Position numbers and translations under genes: made by a program. From Candidatus Omnitrophota bacterium (GTDB lineage Bacteria; Hinthialibacterota; Hinthialibacteria; Hinthialibacterales; JAKPRU01), in NCBI GenBank assembly GCA_029570205.1, contig JAKQSI010000084.1, positions 47,046-111,045 on the forward strand: a DNA stretch of 64,000 nucleotides. The letters are read 5' to 3'. Below are positions 27,364-35,340 of this stretch, in pieces. The notes beneath the pieces are model-generated. The model saw nothing but the letters and a program-made list of their open reading frames with translations. It searched no databases and had not been told where the DNA came from. Numbering within the stretch: position 1 is the stretch's first letter; each line of letters opens with the position of its first letter.

Positions 27364-27806
27364 TTTTTCCGGCACCGTATCGGATGGAGCCATGGTACAT
27401 CGATTTCCTGCCGATTGACTAATTTCAGGAAAGTCGTCCGAATCGGCCTGCCGATCCAAATTGTTTTCGCATCGCCATCCGGGAAGCCGTTCTTTATATC
27501 GGCGACATGGAGTCGAACAAGCCGCCTGCCGGAGCGCAGGCCTTGGAGAAATCTCGGCGATTGAGGGTCGAATTCATACCCCTATCTTTGATTCCTTGAA
27601 GGAGGAACTCAGACCATACAGAATAACCTGTTCCGTGGAATCCGGGACAGGGACAGACAGCCTTGGATTGCGGAAAACTCTGATTATCCCTACTGGACAA
27701 AACGGGTGAACTGTCCTAATTTCCTGTTCGGCGCCATGACACATCAAACAGTGAGTGTGGAAGCCTGTTCGGACTAGAGACAACATTGACAGGAAGGATA
27801 TCGACC
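27364..27806. other. Intergenic region without a recognised gene
   Basis: 443 bp between the acetylation cassette and the isomerase-fold gene. ORFs of up to about 80 codons exist on both strands but have no ribosome binding site and no recognisable sequence. A short GGGACAGGGACAGACAG run (27643-27659) is the only low-complexity feature. The ribosome binding site of the next gene (AGGAAGGA) is at the right edge. Confidence 0.5.
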
Positions 27807-29219
27807 ATGCGAAGGCGCGATTTCATGATTACACTCGGAACAACGGCAGGAAGTATGTCACTCGCAGCACAAACCGCCTTGGGATCGCAGCCGGGAGCGC
27901 CGGGCGTCAAGCCCCCGGCCTTGGTGATGGGCGCGTTTGTATATCCATCCACCGAATCGCTCGACAAAGTGGGCTATTACAGCTGGCCCGGTTCCGGGTT
28001 CAATGCGGAGGGCCGGCAAGCGGAATACATGGGACGGATTCGAAAAATCGAAGAAAAACTGGGAATGCAGATTCGCATGGAGGAAAAGCCGCTTGAGAAT
28101 GAAGAGGATGTTACACGATTTATCCGGGCCGCACAGAAGACTCAGCCGGACGGCCTCCTTTTGATCCTTTTCAAAAAGGGACATTGGAATCACGTCCTGC
28201 GTATCCAACAGGAAACCCAAAAACCGTCCGTCATCCTGGCCGGCCTTGGGATTCTCCTGGTGGATCATATCCGGCAAGTCCATGAGACTCCGGGGATCTA
28301 TCTGATCAATGCATTGGACGATCTGGATGCGGTCGAAAGCGGCATGAACGCGATCCGGACCGCACAATGGATGCGGGAAAGCCGAATTATCAATATCGTG
28401 AAGAAGGAAGCCCAGACAACCAGAGTGCCGCATCTCGGAACGGAAATACGAACTGTTCCCATTGACCGATTTGCCGAGATATTCCAGCGAACCCAAGCCG
28501 TCGGTCCTGTTAAGGAACTGGCCGACGGGTATTTGAAGAATGCTGTCCGAATTGAGGAGCCGACCGAGGCCGATGTTCTCGAAGCCGCCAAAACCTATTT
28601 TGTATTCAAACAAATCCTCCAAGAGGAACAAGGCGATGCCGTGATGATGGATTGCCTCTCGGGTATTTCAAAACCACCGAAACATGTCCCGCCCTGTATG
28701 GGATTCATGAGCTTGCGAGATGAGGGTATTGCCGCCGGTTGCCAGGCAGATCTCAATCCGACTCTTACCATGATGCTGATTCAGCAGTTGTTTAATCGGC
28801 CTTCGTTCCAGCAGAATGCCTCCATGGATACCGAAAATAATCTCTATTTCGGCGCGCACTGCACCTGCCCGACAAAACTATTCGGGCCGGATCTGCCTGC
28901 TGAGCCGTACATCCTGAGAAACCACGCCGAGGCGGGTTGGGGATGTGTGCCCCGTGTTCTCTGGAGACCGGGCGAAGAGGTCACCATGGCCCTTTACCAA
29001 TCCGGTGAAAGTCCGTCCATGATGATTTATTCCGGGAAAGTCAGGAGCTGCCCCAGTGTCCCGCCGACCGGCGGATGCCGCACCAATCTCAAGATGACCG
29101 TCAATGAGGTAAAGGACGTATGCGATGTGAAAGGGATGCATCAGTGCATCTTCTATGGAAATTACACGAAACAACTCAAGACGTTCTGTCGGCTGTTCAA
29201 TATACAGGTCGTGGTTTAG
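27807..29219 (+). CDS. Tat-exported protein with an L-fucose/arabinose isomerase-like fold (copy 1)
   Basis: 470 residues from the ATG at 27807 (AGGAAGGA upstream), which begins MRRRDFMITLG, a twin-arginine signal. The body resembles the C-terminal part of L-fucose isomerase-like proteins: MDCLSGISKPPKHVPPCMGF, then LRDEGIAAGCQADLNPTLTMMLIQQLFNRPSF, an AHCTCPTKLFGP block and a final KGMHQCIFYGNY. The acidic and His residues that would bind metal (Glu in the DEG turn, His in AHCTC) are present but activity is unproven. Cytoplasmic isomerases of this fold are well known; exported ones are not functionally characterised to my knowledge. A paralogue lies at 57493-58896. Confidence 0.78.
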   Translation: MRRRDFMITLGTTAGSMSLAAQTALGSQPGAPGVKPPALVMGAFVYPSTESLDKVGYYSWPGSGFNAEGRQAEYMGRIRKIEEKLGMQIRMEEKPLENEEDVTRFIRAAQKTQPDGLLLILFKKGHWNHVLRIQQETQKPSVILAGLGILLVDHIRQVHETPGIYLINALDDLDAVESGMNAIRTAQWMRESRIINIVKKEAQTTRVPHLGTEIRTVPIDRFAEIFQRTQAVGPVKELADGYLKNAVRIEEPTEADVLEAAKTYFVFKQILQEEQGDAVMMDCLSGISKPPKHVPPCMGFMSLRDEGIAAGCQADLNPTLTMMLIQQLFNRPSFQQNASMDTENNLYFGAHCTCPTKLFGPDLPAEPYILRNHAEAGWGCVPRVLWRPGEEVTMALYQSGESPSMMIYSGKVRSCPSVPPTGGCRTNLKMTVNEVKDVCDVKGMHQCIFYGNYTKQLKTFCRLFNIQVVV

Positions 29220-29233
29220 GGGCAGATAAAAAT

Positions 29234-29291
29234 CCCTCATCCCGACCCTCTCCCGAAAGGAGAGAGAAGACGCGCTCTCCCGCCGTGAGGG
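29234..29291 (+). terminator. Probable terminator / repeat hairpin after the isomerase-fold gene
   Basis: The outer stem is CCCTCA (29234-29239) with TGAGGG (29286-29291), the inner stem CTCTCC-cgaaa-GGAGAG (29248-29264), and the tail CAATTTTATA. It starts 15 bp after the stop codon. The CCCTCATCCCGACCCTCTCC core resembles a dispersed intergenic repeat; a second partial copy (CCCTCTCCCGCCGGGAGAAGG) lies near 32164. A different short repeat-like string, GTCATTCCGGCGCAAGCC, follows at 29343. Confidence 0.5.
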
Positions 29292-29450
29292 CAATTTTAT
29301 AGCGGCAATTCACGCAGGGACCATTCAGGAATTGCCCCTGCCGTCATTCCGGCGCAAGCCAGAATCTACCGTCCACGGAATGGGCGGCACCGGCTTCCAG
29401 CCTGTAGGGCGACAATATAATGGATGAGAATAAAACTCAATCGCAGGACA

Positions 29451-29972
29451 CTAAAACGACTTCCCCTCGTGACGATCATTAAACTTGTAGATGTCGCAGT
29501 TACTGACGATACCGTTCGAGGGATGATAATAACACCATTCGATAGTCAGATTCGGCCCCGGCGAGAACAAGAACCAGTCCCACCCCTCATCCTGGTATCC
29601 GCCCCTTCGGTAGCGTTCGCTTTCGTAGGCTGCCCAGTAGTTGTAATCATGACCGTAAACCGCATCCAGGTTCTGGCCGGTCAGGTGTTTCTTGAATTCA
29701 TCCACCGGAACAGAGGACAGATAGGCCACCGGGCTGGTCAAACGGACAAGGGGACGCGGGGAAGTCGTGTACAAACTCGGCGGGTAGTTGTTGGATTCGA
29801 GACGGTAGGTTTCCAGGGCTGTTTCAATACTCCTCATGTCCGCATAAGCGCGAACGACCCTGGCTTTCATCTGGGCATTGAGAAAATTGGGGACCGCCAC
29901 AGCCGCCAGAATGCCGATAATGGCAACGACAATCAGCAATTCAATCAGCGTGAAACCAGATCGTTCTTTCAC
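29451..29972 (-). CDS. Type IV pilin-like / type II secretion pseudopilin
   Basis: 173 residues with a class III prepilin leader: MKERSG followed by FTLIELLIVVAIIGILAA, so prepilin peptidase would cut before the Phe, and Glu5 of the mature protein is present. The helix continues into VPNFLNAQMKARVVRAYADM. After it comes a pairwise globular region with YDYN-like repeats and GGYQDEGWDWFLFSPGP. This form, with SIETALETYRLESNNYPP, is typical of the many stand-alone pseudopilins in Hydrogenedentota, Sumerlaeota and Planctomycetes. No secretion ATPase or secretin is nearby. Confidence 0.9.
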   Translation of the reverse strand: MKERSGFTLIELLIVVAIIGILAAVAVPNFLNAQMKARVVRAYADMRSIETALETYRLESNNYPPSLYTTSPRPLVRLTSPVAYLSSVPVDEFKKHLTGQNLDAVYGHDYNYWAAYESERYRRGGYQDEGWDWFLFSPGPNLTIEWCYYHPSNGIVSNCDIYKFNDRHEGKSF

Positions 29973-29999
29973 ATCAAGGCCTCTTTCGGAGTGTTTCCC

Positions 30000-30170
30000 T
30001 CAAAACGAAACCAGACAATGCCAGATGTAAATATAGGCCAACTGGTCAATGTCCTCCCATTTCCGACGGACCAGTTCTTCATCACCACGGATCGGCGGAA
30101 GTTCCTTGATTTTTTCTTCCCAGGGAATACAAACACCCGGTTTCCATTTCGGTTCTTTTTTGTCGGACAT
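30000..30170 (-). CDS. Small 56-residue hypothetical protein
   Basis: The ATG at 30170 follows GAGGAGCAGCGACT, with GGAG at a good distance, and lies 12 bp downstream of the methyltransferase-like gene's stop. The product is acidic to neutral and tryptophan-rich: MSDKKEPKWKPG, then VCIPWEEKIKEL, then RRKWEDIDQLAYIYIWHC. There is no signal peptide. The gene is in line with its upstream neighbour and followed 27 bp later by the pseudopilin start, so a three-gene unit is plausible. I do not recognise a family; its reality rests on the ribosome binding site and spacing. Confidence 0.55.
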   Translation of the reverse strand: MSDKKEPKWKPGVCIPWEEKIKELPPIRGDEELVRRKWEDIDQLAYIYIWHCLVSF

Positions 30171-30182
30171 AGTCGCTGCTCC

Positions 30183-31379
30183 TCAATAGACTCCATACTC
30201 GCGGGTGAACTCGGTCATTGCCCGGACATTTTCAACCCGGGCATCGTTCTGGATGATCGCGCCGGCATCCATAATGTAGCCGCCGTCACGGGCTACCTCA
30301 TCGATGACTTTTTTGCAATATGCGCGTACTTCATCCGGCGTGCCGAAACTGAGCAATGTATTTGGAATCCCGCCGCTGATACAGAACTTACGGCCGATTT
30401 TGCGATGAGCCTCGAACGGGTCGGCCTTATCGGCATGATAGATAATACTGGCATCCGGCAGTTCGGCAAATGAATCCAGGTGCGCATTCCAGTCCCCCTC
30501 CGCATAAAAAAGCACCTGATGCCCCCGGGACCAGATTTCCTGAATAATCGGCTTGAGTGTCGGCCAATAGAATCGGTTGAATTGCTGCGGCGAGATGAAA
30601 GGAACACACCCCCGGTGCATCCAGATTGAAATCGGGACGTTCTTTTCGGGATCGGCTCCCCCCAGGGCGATATGAAGCAGATGCGGCATAAGCGCCTCAC
30701 ATGCGGCGAGAACCTTATCGGGACGTTCCAGGATATCCATCGTCAGGCCGATATACCCACGCAGTTTATCGGCAAGAATATCAAACGGCGCTTTGAGAAT
30801 CCCCGAGATGGCTGAAACAGTCCCGGATTCGGCTCTCAGTCGCGCCGCCTGCGTTTCAAACGAACTGAAATAAGACAGCATTGCCATCCCGCCTTTCAAG
30901 AATGAAAGGTTGTTGCGGTACGAGGTGGGCTGCCCCATGGGACTGACATCCTTTGAGACACGCGGAAGCCAGACATTGAACAGGAACTCTGTGGGACTTT
31001 CAATCAGCTGGTCGTACTCATCCGCTCGCATAAACGCCGCCTCTTCCGATGGTTCCAGATATTGAAATCCGGTATCCGGGTCCAGTTCGATTCCCGGCGT
31101 GGCGTAATATCGCAATCCGATGGCTTGAGTTAAAGCAGTCCAAACATAGACCATATTCCCCACCACAGCATCCCAATCGAAATCGGCAGCGCATTTCCGC
31201 ACCGCCGCAAAGGCTTTCTCGTAATCATGCGTGACCTCCTGGCAGGTATACCCGGCATATTTCGCCGTAAACTCAGCGGCAAACGGTCGAATCGGAATCC
31301 GATCCGGTTTTTCATTCCGCATGGCCGTGACATAGCGTTTCAAACGTTCCGCGTACAGCTGTTCCATACCGTGAGCCAT
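30183..31379 (-). CDS. Uroporphyrinogen decarboxylase-family protein (corrinoid methyltransferase-like)
   Basis: 398 residues from the ATG at 31379, with GGAAGG upstream; an earlier start at 31415 would add twelve residues. URO-D fold features are KPDRIPIRPF near the N-terminus, a long central helix region, and a C-terminal GYIMDAGAIIQNDARVENVRAM. The protein differs from haem-pathway HemE and resembles the large family of corrinoid/methyl-acceptor methyltransferases (MtaA/MtbA-like and relatives) common in anaerobes. It may transfer methyl groups to or from a corrinoid protein. It could feed methyl-THF metabolism, but no corrinoid protein is adjacent. Confidence 0.82.
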   Translation of the reverse strand: MAHGMEQLYAERLKRYVTAMRNEKPDRIPIRPFAAEFTAKYAGYTCQEVTHDYEKAFAAVRKCAADFDWDAVVGNMVYVWTALTQAIGLRYYATPGIELDPDTGFQYLEPSEEAAFMRADEYDQLIESPTEFLFNVWLPRVSKDVSPMGQPTSYRNNLSFLKGGMAMLSYFSSFETQAARLRAESGTVSAISGILKAPFDILADKLRGYIGLTMDILERPDKVLAACEALMPHLLHIALGGADPEKNVPISIWMHRGCVPFISPQQFNRFYWPTLKPIIQEIWSRGHQVLFYAEGDWNAHLDSFAELPDASIIYHADKADPFEAHRKIGRKFCISGGIPNTLLSFGTPDEVRAYCKKVIDEVARDGGYIMDAGAIIQNDARVENVRAMTEFTREYGVY

Positions 31380-31642
31380 ATTCAGGACACCTTCCCGGGC
31401 AAAATGAAACCACAACGGGAATCATGGAGGCTGCGGATTCCGATGTCAATAGAGAAGCAGGCAGGCGGTTATTCCGCGACAGTCCAGGCGGAACGGAATC
31501 CGATGAGGTTCCGGCAAATCTCGGGATTGCTTTTGATCTGTTCGGATTGCATATACCGACGCGGTTCGCGTTACCCCATCGGAGCGCACAGAAGCCGATC
31601 GCTGTACTGCCGCACTCCAAGAGTGTGCCTGGAAAAGGGAGT

Positions 31643-32143
31643 TCAGGTTTTCGGGTCTTTTCTGGAGGGCTTGCGCGGAGATTGTCTCGGCTGCGGTGGC
31701 GATTTCTTGACCGCGACAGGCATTTCCACCACTTTCCGTGAAGCGGGCTGATCTTTCGGGCGTTCCCGCGCAAACTCGGATTTCTCGGCCAGAACCAGAA
31801 CCTCCGGCTGCACAACCAGTTCGCCGAAGAAAGTACCTCCTGCCCGGATTTCAAGGCGCTTTCGGGCCAGGAGACTTCCTTCCAGAAGCCCGCCGATCAC
31901 CACATTGACGGCTTCGATATCACCGGTCGTTTCCCCATTAGGGCCGATAGTCAGGACTTCCCCGCATCGCAATGTTCCCCTGAACTTGCCGTCCATTTCG
32001 ATTCCGCCGCCCACTTGAAGATCGCCCTCCATCGCTACATCGGAATCAACCACGGACGGCTGTTTGGCAACACCAGGCCCGAAGAGTTCCGGGTCTTCCG
32101 CCTCAGGTATCCCGCCATTCCAATCGTCGTTTACATCACTCAT
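31643..32143 (-). CDS. Bactofilin (polymer-forming cytoskeletal protein)
   Basis: 166 residues. The central right-handed beta-helix of bactofilins is visible as repeating short strands: VAMEGDLQVGGGIEMDG, FRGTLRCGEVLTIGPNG, GDIEAVNVVIGGLLEGS, ARKRLEIRAGGTFFGEL. A disordered acidic N-terminus and a basic Pro/Lys-rich C-terminal tail (KKSPPQPRQSPRKPSRKD) flank it. Bactofilins polymerise without nucleotide and scaffold envelope proteins. The gene stands alone, with 263 bp to the methyltransferase-like gene downstream on the same strand. Confidence 0.9.
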   Translation of the reverse strand: MSDVNDDWNGGIPEAEDPELFGPGVAKQPSVVDSDVAMEGDLQVGGGIEMDGKFRGTLRCGEVLTIGPNGETTGDIEAVNVVIGGLLEGSLLARKRLEIRAGGTFFGELVVQPEVLVLAEKSEFARERPKDQPASRKVVEMPVAVKKSPPQPRQSPRKPSRKDPKT

Positions 32144-32355
32144 CAGACCGGCTCTGTTCTTTTCCCTCTCCCGCCGGGAGAAGGTTGAAATTCATTCAAT
32201 CATCGTAGTATCCCGGTATCTCTGCCGGACTGTCAACCCACATGGGTCTACTCTTGCCAAGATCTTTATCCACCCTGGCTGCCGGTTTTCCGGAAAGTAA
32301 GGATTTCGCATCTTTGTCGTAATTATTACCGGACGAACGGAAAATTAAAAATGAA

Positions 32356-32407
32356 ACAGGGACCGGTGTTGTAATGCGAGCGGTGGAAACAGTAAACCGG
32401 TCCCTGT
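32356..32407 (-). terminator. Intrinsic terminator, minus strand
   Basis: A perfect 12-bp stem, ACAGGGACCGGT (32356-32367) with ACCGGTCCCTGT (32396-32407), encloses 28 nt. On the minus strand it is followed by TTTCATTTTTAATTTT. No gene ends immediately before it, so it would stop either a long 3' extension of the sigma-54 activator mRNA or a short transcript made within the intergenic region. Confidence 0.6.
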
Positions 32408-32464
32408 CCTGGAGGGGAAGGGGATTAAACCCTGCTATGTGCTATACCTGCCATATCACTATGC

Positions 32465-32563
32465 AATCAAGATGCCAGTTCCGCAAAACACCTGCCGTTG
32501 CAACCGGCCATGACAGATTCCCTGCTTAAACAAAGGTGTCTTGTTTTTGGTAACATCTTGATT
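32465..32563 (-). other. Long imperfect hairpin with a possible 14-codon ORF; candidate small RNA or leader
   Basis: The outer arms AATCAAGATG (32465-32474) and CATCTTGATT (32554-32563) are perfect complements. Inside them AAAACACCT and AGGTGTCTT pair with one mismatch, and GCCG/CGGC close a small loop. On the minus strand an ATG at 32511 has AGGGA seven bases upstream and encodes MAGCNGRCFAELAS, ending at 32467. The element is followed 58 nt later by a strong terminator hairpin, so a discrete short transcript is plausible. Whether it is an RNA, a peptide gene or a repeat cannot be decided from one copy. Confidence 0.3.
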
Positions 32564-32707
32564 CTACAGGAGTTACCTCCGCGAGCCGTTCGTGAATTCA
32601 TATCGCACAAATCCTGCACAAACAAAATATATTGAGTTTCAAGAAGGCATTCGGGAAACCATCACCAGTTGTCAAGCGCTGGCACGGGGAATCAAGATAT
32701 TCTGTAC

Positions 32708-32743
32708 AGTGCAATATGCACAGTGAACAGTGCATATTGCACT
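32708..32743 (-). terminator. Perfect 14-bp inverted repeat after the sigma-54 activator
   Basis: AGTGCAATATGCAC (32708-32721), an 8-nt spacer, and GTGCATATTGCACT (32730-32743). It begins 23 bp past the activator's stop codon. There is no T-run after it on the minus strand, so it may be a weak terminator, an mRNA-stabilising hairpin, or a protein-binding palindrome. Confidence 0.4.
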
Positions 32744-32766
32744 ATAGACTTTTCGGGTCCTTGTCC

Positions 32767-35193
32767 TCAACGAAGGAAGTTCCCCAAACCATGCTTTCGC
32801 ATCCATCGAGCCAGGGTGTTCCGATGGACCCCAATCAGCGAAGCCGCACGAGAACGGTTCCATCCGACCGAATCAAGAACCTCGCGCAGACGATGCGAAT
32901 CCATGGGCTGTCGAGTTTCCACCGGGGTGACAGCCCGCATCGCAGACCCCCGAAACAGCTCCTGGGGAAGGTTGTCCAGGTGGATAATTCCATCCCGGCA
33001 GAGCACAACCGCATGCTCCAGTGCATTTTCCAGTTGTCGGACGTTACCCGGCCATTCGTGGTGCAGAAACAGATCCATGACTTGGGGATCGATAGCCTTG
33101 ATGGTCCTGCCGAATCGCTCTTCAAATCGGAGCATGAAATGGCGAATCAGCAGCGGAACATCTTCCCGCCGGTCGCGAAGAGCCGGAAGCCGCAAGGTAA
33201 AGACATTCAGACGATAATACAGATCGTCCCGAAACAGACCTTGCATGACCAGCTCCGACAGGTTCTTGTTCGTGGCGGCCACAACGCGCACATCGATTTT
33301 AATGGTTCTTCCGGACCCCACCCGTTCGATCGCCCGCTCCTGGAGAACCCTCAGCAACCGCAGCTGAATCCGTGGCGACATGTCCCCGATCTCGTCGAGA
33401 AAAATCGTCCCGCCGTTTGCCATCTCAAATCGACCCAGTTTCTGCTGCGTGGCTCCGGTAAACGCTCCCCGCACATGGCCGAACAGTTCCGTTTCGAGAA
33501 GTGTTTCGGGCAATGCGGCGCAATTCACTTTCACCAGCGGTCCCTTCCGACGGGCGCCGTGATAATGCAGGGCCTCCGCCACCAGCTCCTTGCCGGTTCC
33601 GCTCGGTCCCTGAATAAGCACAGTGGAATCCGTGTCTGCCAGATGGCGAACCATATCGAAGATTCGGACCATGGCCTGGCTTTTCCCGATGATATTCTCA
33701 AATGCAAACCTTCCGGAAACCTCCTGTTCCAGTGCCCGAAGACGACTGATATCGCGGATCACCAGGACTGCCCGCTCTTCAGTCAACCCTTTCAAAGGCG
33801 TCACGCCGATAATATAGGTCCAGGAGCGATCCGCGGTGGTTCCCGTGATCTGGTATTCTCGGATGAATTCTCCGCTTCGGGTGGAGCTCTCCACAAGTTC
33901 GGAAATGGCCTCACGACCGCCCCGACAAAGATCGTGTAACGACTTTCCTACGGCATTGGCGGGCAAGGTTCCCAGAAGAGAACCGGCCGCGCTGTTGATC
34001 GCCAGAACCTTCCCACGACTGTCCACCGTAACAATTCCATCATGCACTGAATTGCGGAGATGTTCCTCCAACATCATCCGTTCTTCCTCCGCGCGCTTCT
34101 GCTCGGTCATATCACGGAGAACCGCAACCACACGCGTGGCTTTCCCCTCCGCCGTCAGGACCGGATAAAACCGGATGTGCAGGCTCTGACTTCCCAGATC
34201 GGGATACCTGTACCGCGTCTCAAATTCCACTGTCTCGCCTTGAAAACAGCGGTCCAACTCCGGCTTGACTGATTTCTCAAACAGGTCCCTCCCCAATACC
34301 TCCTCAACTCGATGCCCGATGATCTCCTCCCGTGTCATGTTTCGGTACTGTAAGAGGGTATCGTTTACGAGACGGTATACATAGTCCTGATCCACCACAC
34401 AGATCAGGTCCTGTGACCCTTCCACCGCCTTTTGATATTCCAGCAGGGTCGCCTCAATTCGCTTTTTCTCTGCGATTTCGGTGCGGAGGCTTTCATTGGT
34501 TTTCGCCAATTCGGCGGTTCGAACCGCAACATGCTGTTCCATCTCAATTCGCGCATCCAAGAGTTCCCGGTTCAACTGGGTCAACGTATGCGTTCGTTCG
34601 GCAATCTGACGCTCCAGGCTCTCCTGGATTCTGCAGAGCGACCGTTCGCCACATTTCCGCTCCTCCAATTCCACCAGGAGTCGCAGATGCCCCTCTATCA
34701 GTTCCTTGGATTGCCGCATCAGGTCTTGATAGACTTGGGAATACTCATGGACCTTGCCGTCAAAAAGGCAGATCGTACCGAAAATCTCTCCATCCGTCCA
34801 CTCCAGGGGAATACCAAAATAGGAAATGATCGGCGGTTCGGAGTCGATAGCCGGTGAATAATCGGGATCTTTCCGCAGGTCAGGGATGAGAAGTGGTCGA
34901 CGGCGTGCCATAGCCCTTTCGCAAAGGAGTTTGCCGTCTCGGTGGAATCTGCTCCCCTGTTCAAACGGATTACCCTCCGTGCAGCTGGTAACAAGTATCT
35001 CCAAATCTTCTGAGAGGATTCGGGTAATTCCGGCAGCGGGAACACCACAGACCTTGGCCAGAAGATCCACCGTTTTCTGCCACCTGGCTATTATCTCTTC
35101 CGGGATTTCCGGTTTCATCCGCAAACCGGACAAAGAGAGGGAAGAGATCGGGCCGGAGATATCGGCTCCAGGACTGTTGTTTTCCTCAGACAT
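32767..35193 (-). CDS. Sigma-54-dependent transcriptional activator with GAF and two PAS domains
   Basis: 808 residues. Residues about 25-175 are a GAF-like sensor (ILVTSCTEGNPF, FGIPLEWTDGEIFGTICLFDG). A coiled-coil of about 85 residues follows, then a PAS domain (about 255-370, ending VAVLRDMTEQKRAEEE) and a second PAS (about 385-490, ending VLVIRDISRLRALEQEV). Next come the AAA+ domain with GPSGTGKE (Walker A), FGHVRGAFTGAT (GAFTGA loop intact, so it should contact sigma-54), GGTIFLDEIGDM (Walker B) and the HEWPGNVRQLENALEHA segment, and a C-terminal Fis-type helix-turn-helix (SRAASLIGVHRNTLARWMRKHGL). No receiver domain, so it is ligand- or redox-sensed. The targets are unknown; no adjacent gene has an evident -24/-12 promoter. 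Confidence 0.93.
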   Translation of the reverse strand: MSEENNSPGADISGPISSLSLSGLRMKPEIPEEIIARWQKTVDLLAKVCGVPAAGITRILSEDLEILVTSCTEGNPFEQGSRFHRDGKLLCERAMARRRPLLIPDLRKDPDYSPAIDSEPPIISYFGIPLEWTDGEIFGTICLFDGKVHEYSQVYQDLMRQSKELIEGHLRLLVELEERKCGERSLCRIQESLERQIAERTHTLTQLNRELLDARIEMEQHVAVRTAELAKTNESLRTEIAEKKRIEATLLEYQKAVEGSQDLICVVDQDYVYRLVNDTLLQYRNMTREEIIGHRVEEVLGRDLFEKSVKPELDRCFQGETVEFETRYRYPDLGSQSLHIRFYPVLTAEGKATRVVAVLRDMTEQKRAEEERMMLEEHLRNSVHDGIVTVDSRGKVLAINSAAGSLLGTLPANAVGKSLHDLCRGGREAISELVESSTRSGEFIREYQITGTTADRSWTYIIGVTPLKGLTEERAVLVIRDISRLRALEQEVSGRFAFENIIGKSQAMVRIFDMVRHLADTDSTVLIQGPSGTGKELVAEALHYHGARRKGPLVKVNCAALPETLLETELFGHVRGAFTGATQQKLGRFEMANGGTIFLDEIGDMSPRIQLRLLRVLQERAIERVGSGRTIKIDVRVVAATNKNLSELVMQGLFRDDLYYRLNVFTLRLPALRDRREDVPLLIRHFMLRFEERFGRTIKAIDPQVMDLFLHHEWPGNVRQLENALEHAVVLCRDGIIHLDNLPQELFRGSAMRAVTPVETRQPMDSHRLREVLDSVGWNRSRAASLIGVHRNTLARWMRKHGLGNFLR

Positions 35194-35340
35194 CCTTCAC
35201 CCCCTCCGACAGTCCACTGCCGGTCGAGTGGTCCCATACAGACAGGCCCGGCGGACTTATCCGCATTGTACCGCTTCCAGGGAATCCCCGGCAACGGATT
35301 TCAAACACGCAAGTCGAGGATCTACAACGGAGACTGCCGA

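Larger units (their letters stand above)
32144..32766. other. 623-bp intergenic region with several hairpins, no long gene
   Basis: The region lies between the bactofilin start and the stop of the sigma-54 activator, both on the minus strand. It holds a strong terminator-like hairpin (32356-32407), an imperfect long hairpin (32465-32563) that contains a very short ORF, and a perfect 14-bp inverted repeat (32708-32743), each listed separately. No ORF above about 30 codons has a ribosome binding site. Confidence 0.6.

Noticed and set aside
27461-27709. An 82-codon ORF in the gap before the first isomerase-fold gene
   Set aside because: No ribosome binding site, no recognised sequence, and a random-like composition.
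29424-30473. A 349-codon plus-strand ORF spanning the pseudopilin and the small gene
   Set aside because: It is antisense to the pilin, the 56-residue gene and part of the methyltransferase-like gene, and its start has no ribosome binding site.
32632-33939. A 435-codon plus-strand ORF over the sigma-54 activator's C-terminal half
   Set aside because: It mirrors the AAA+ domain in the opposite frame and has no motif of its own.
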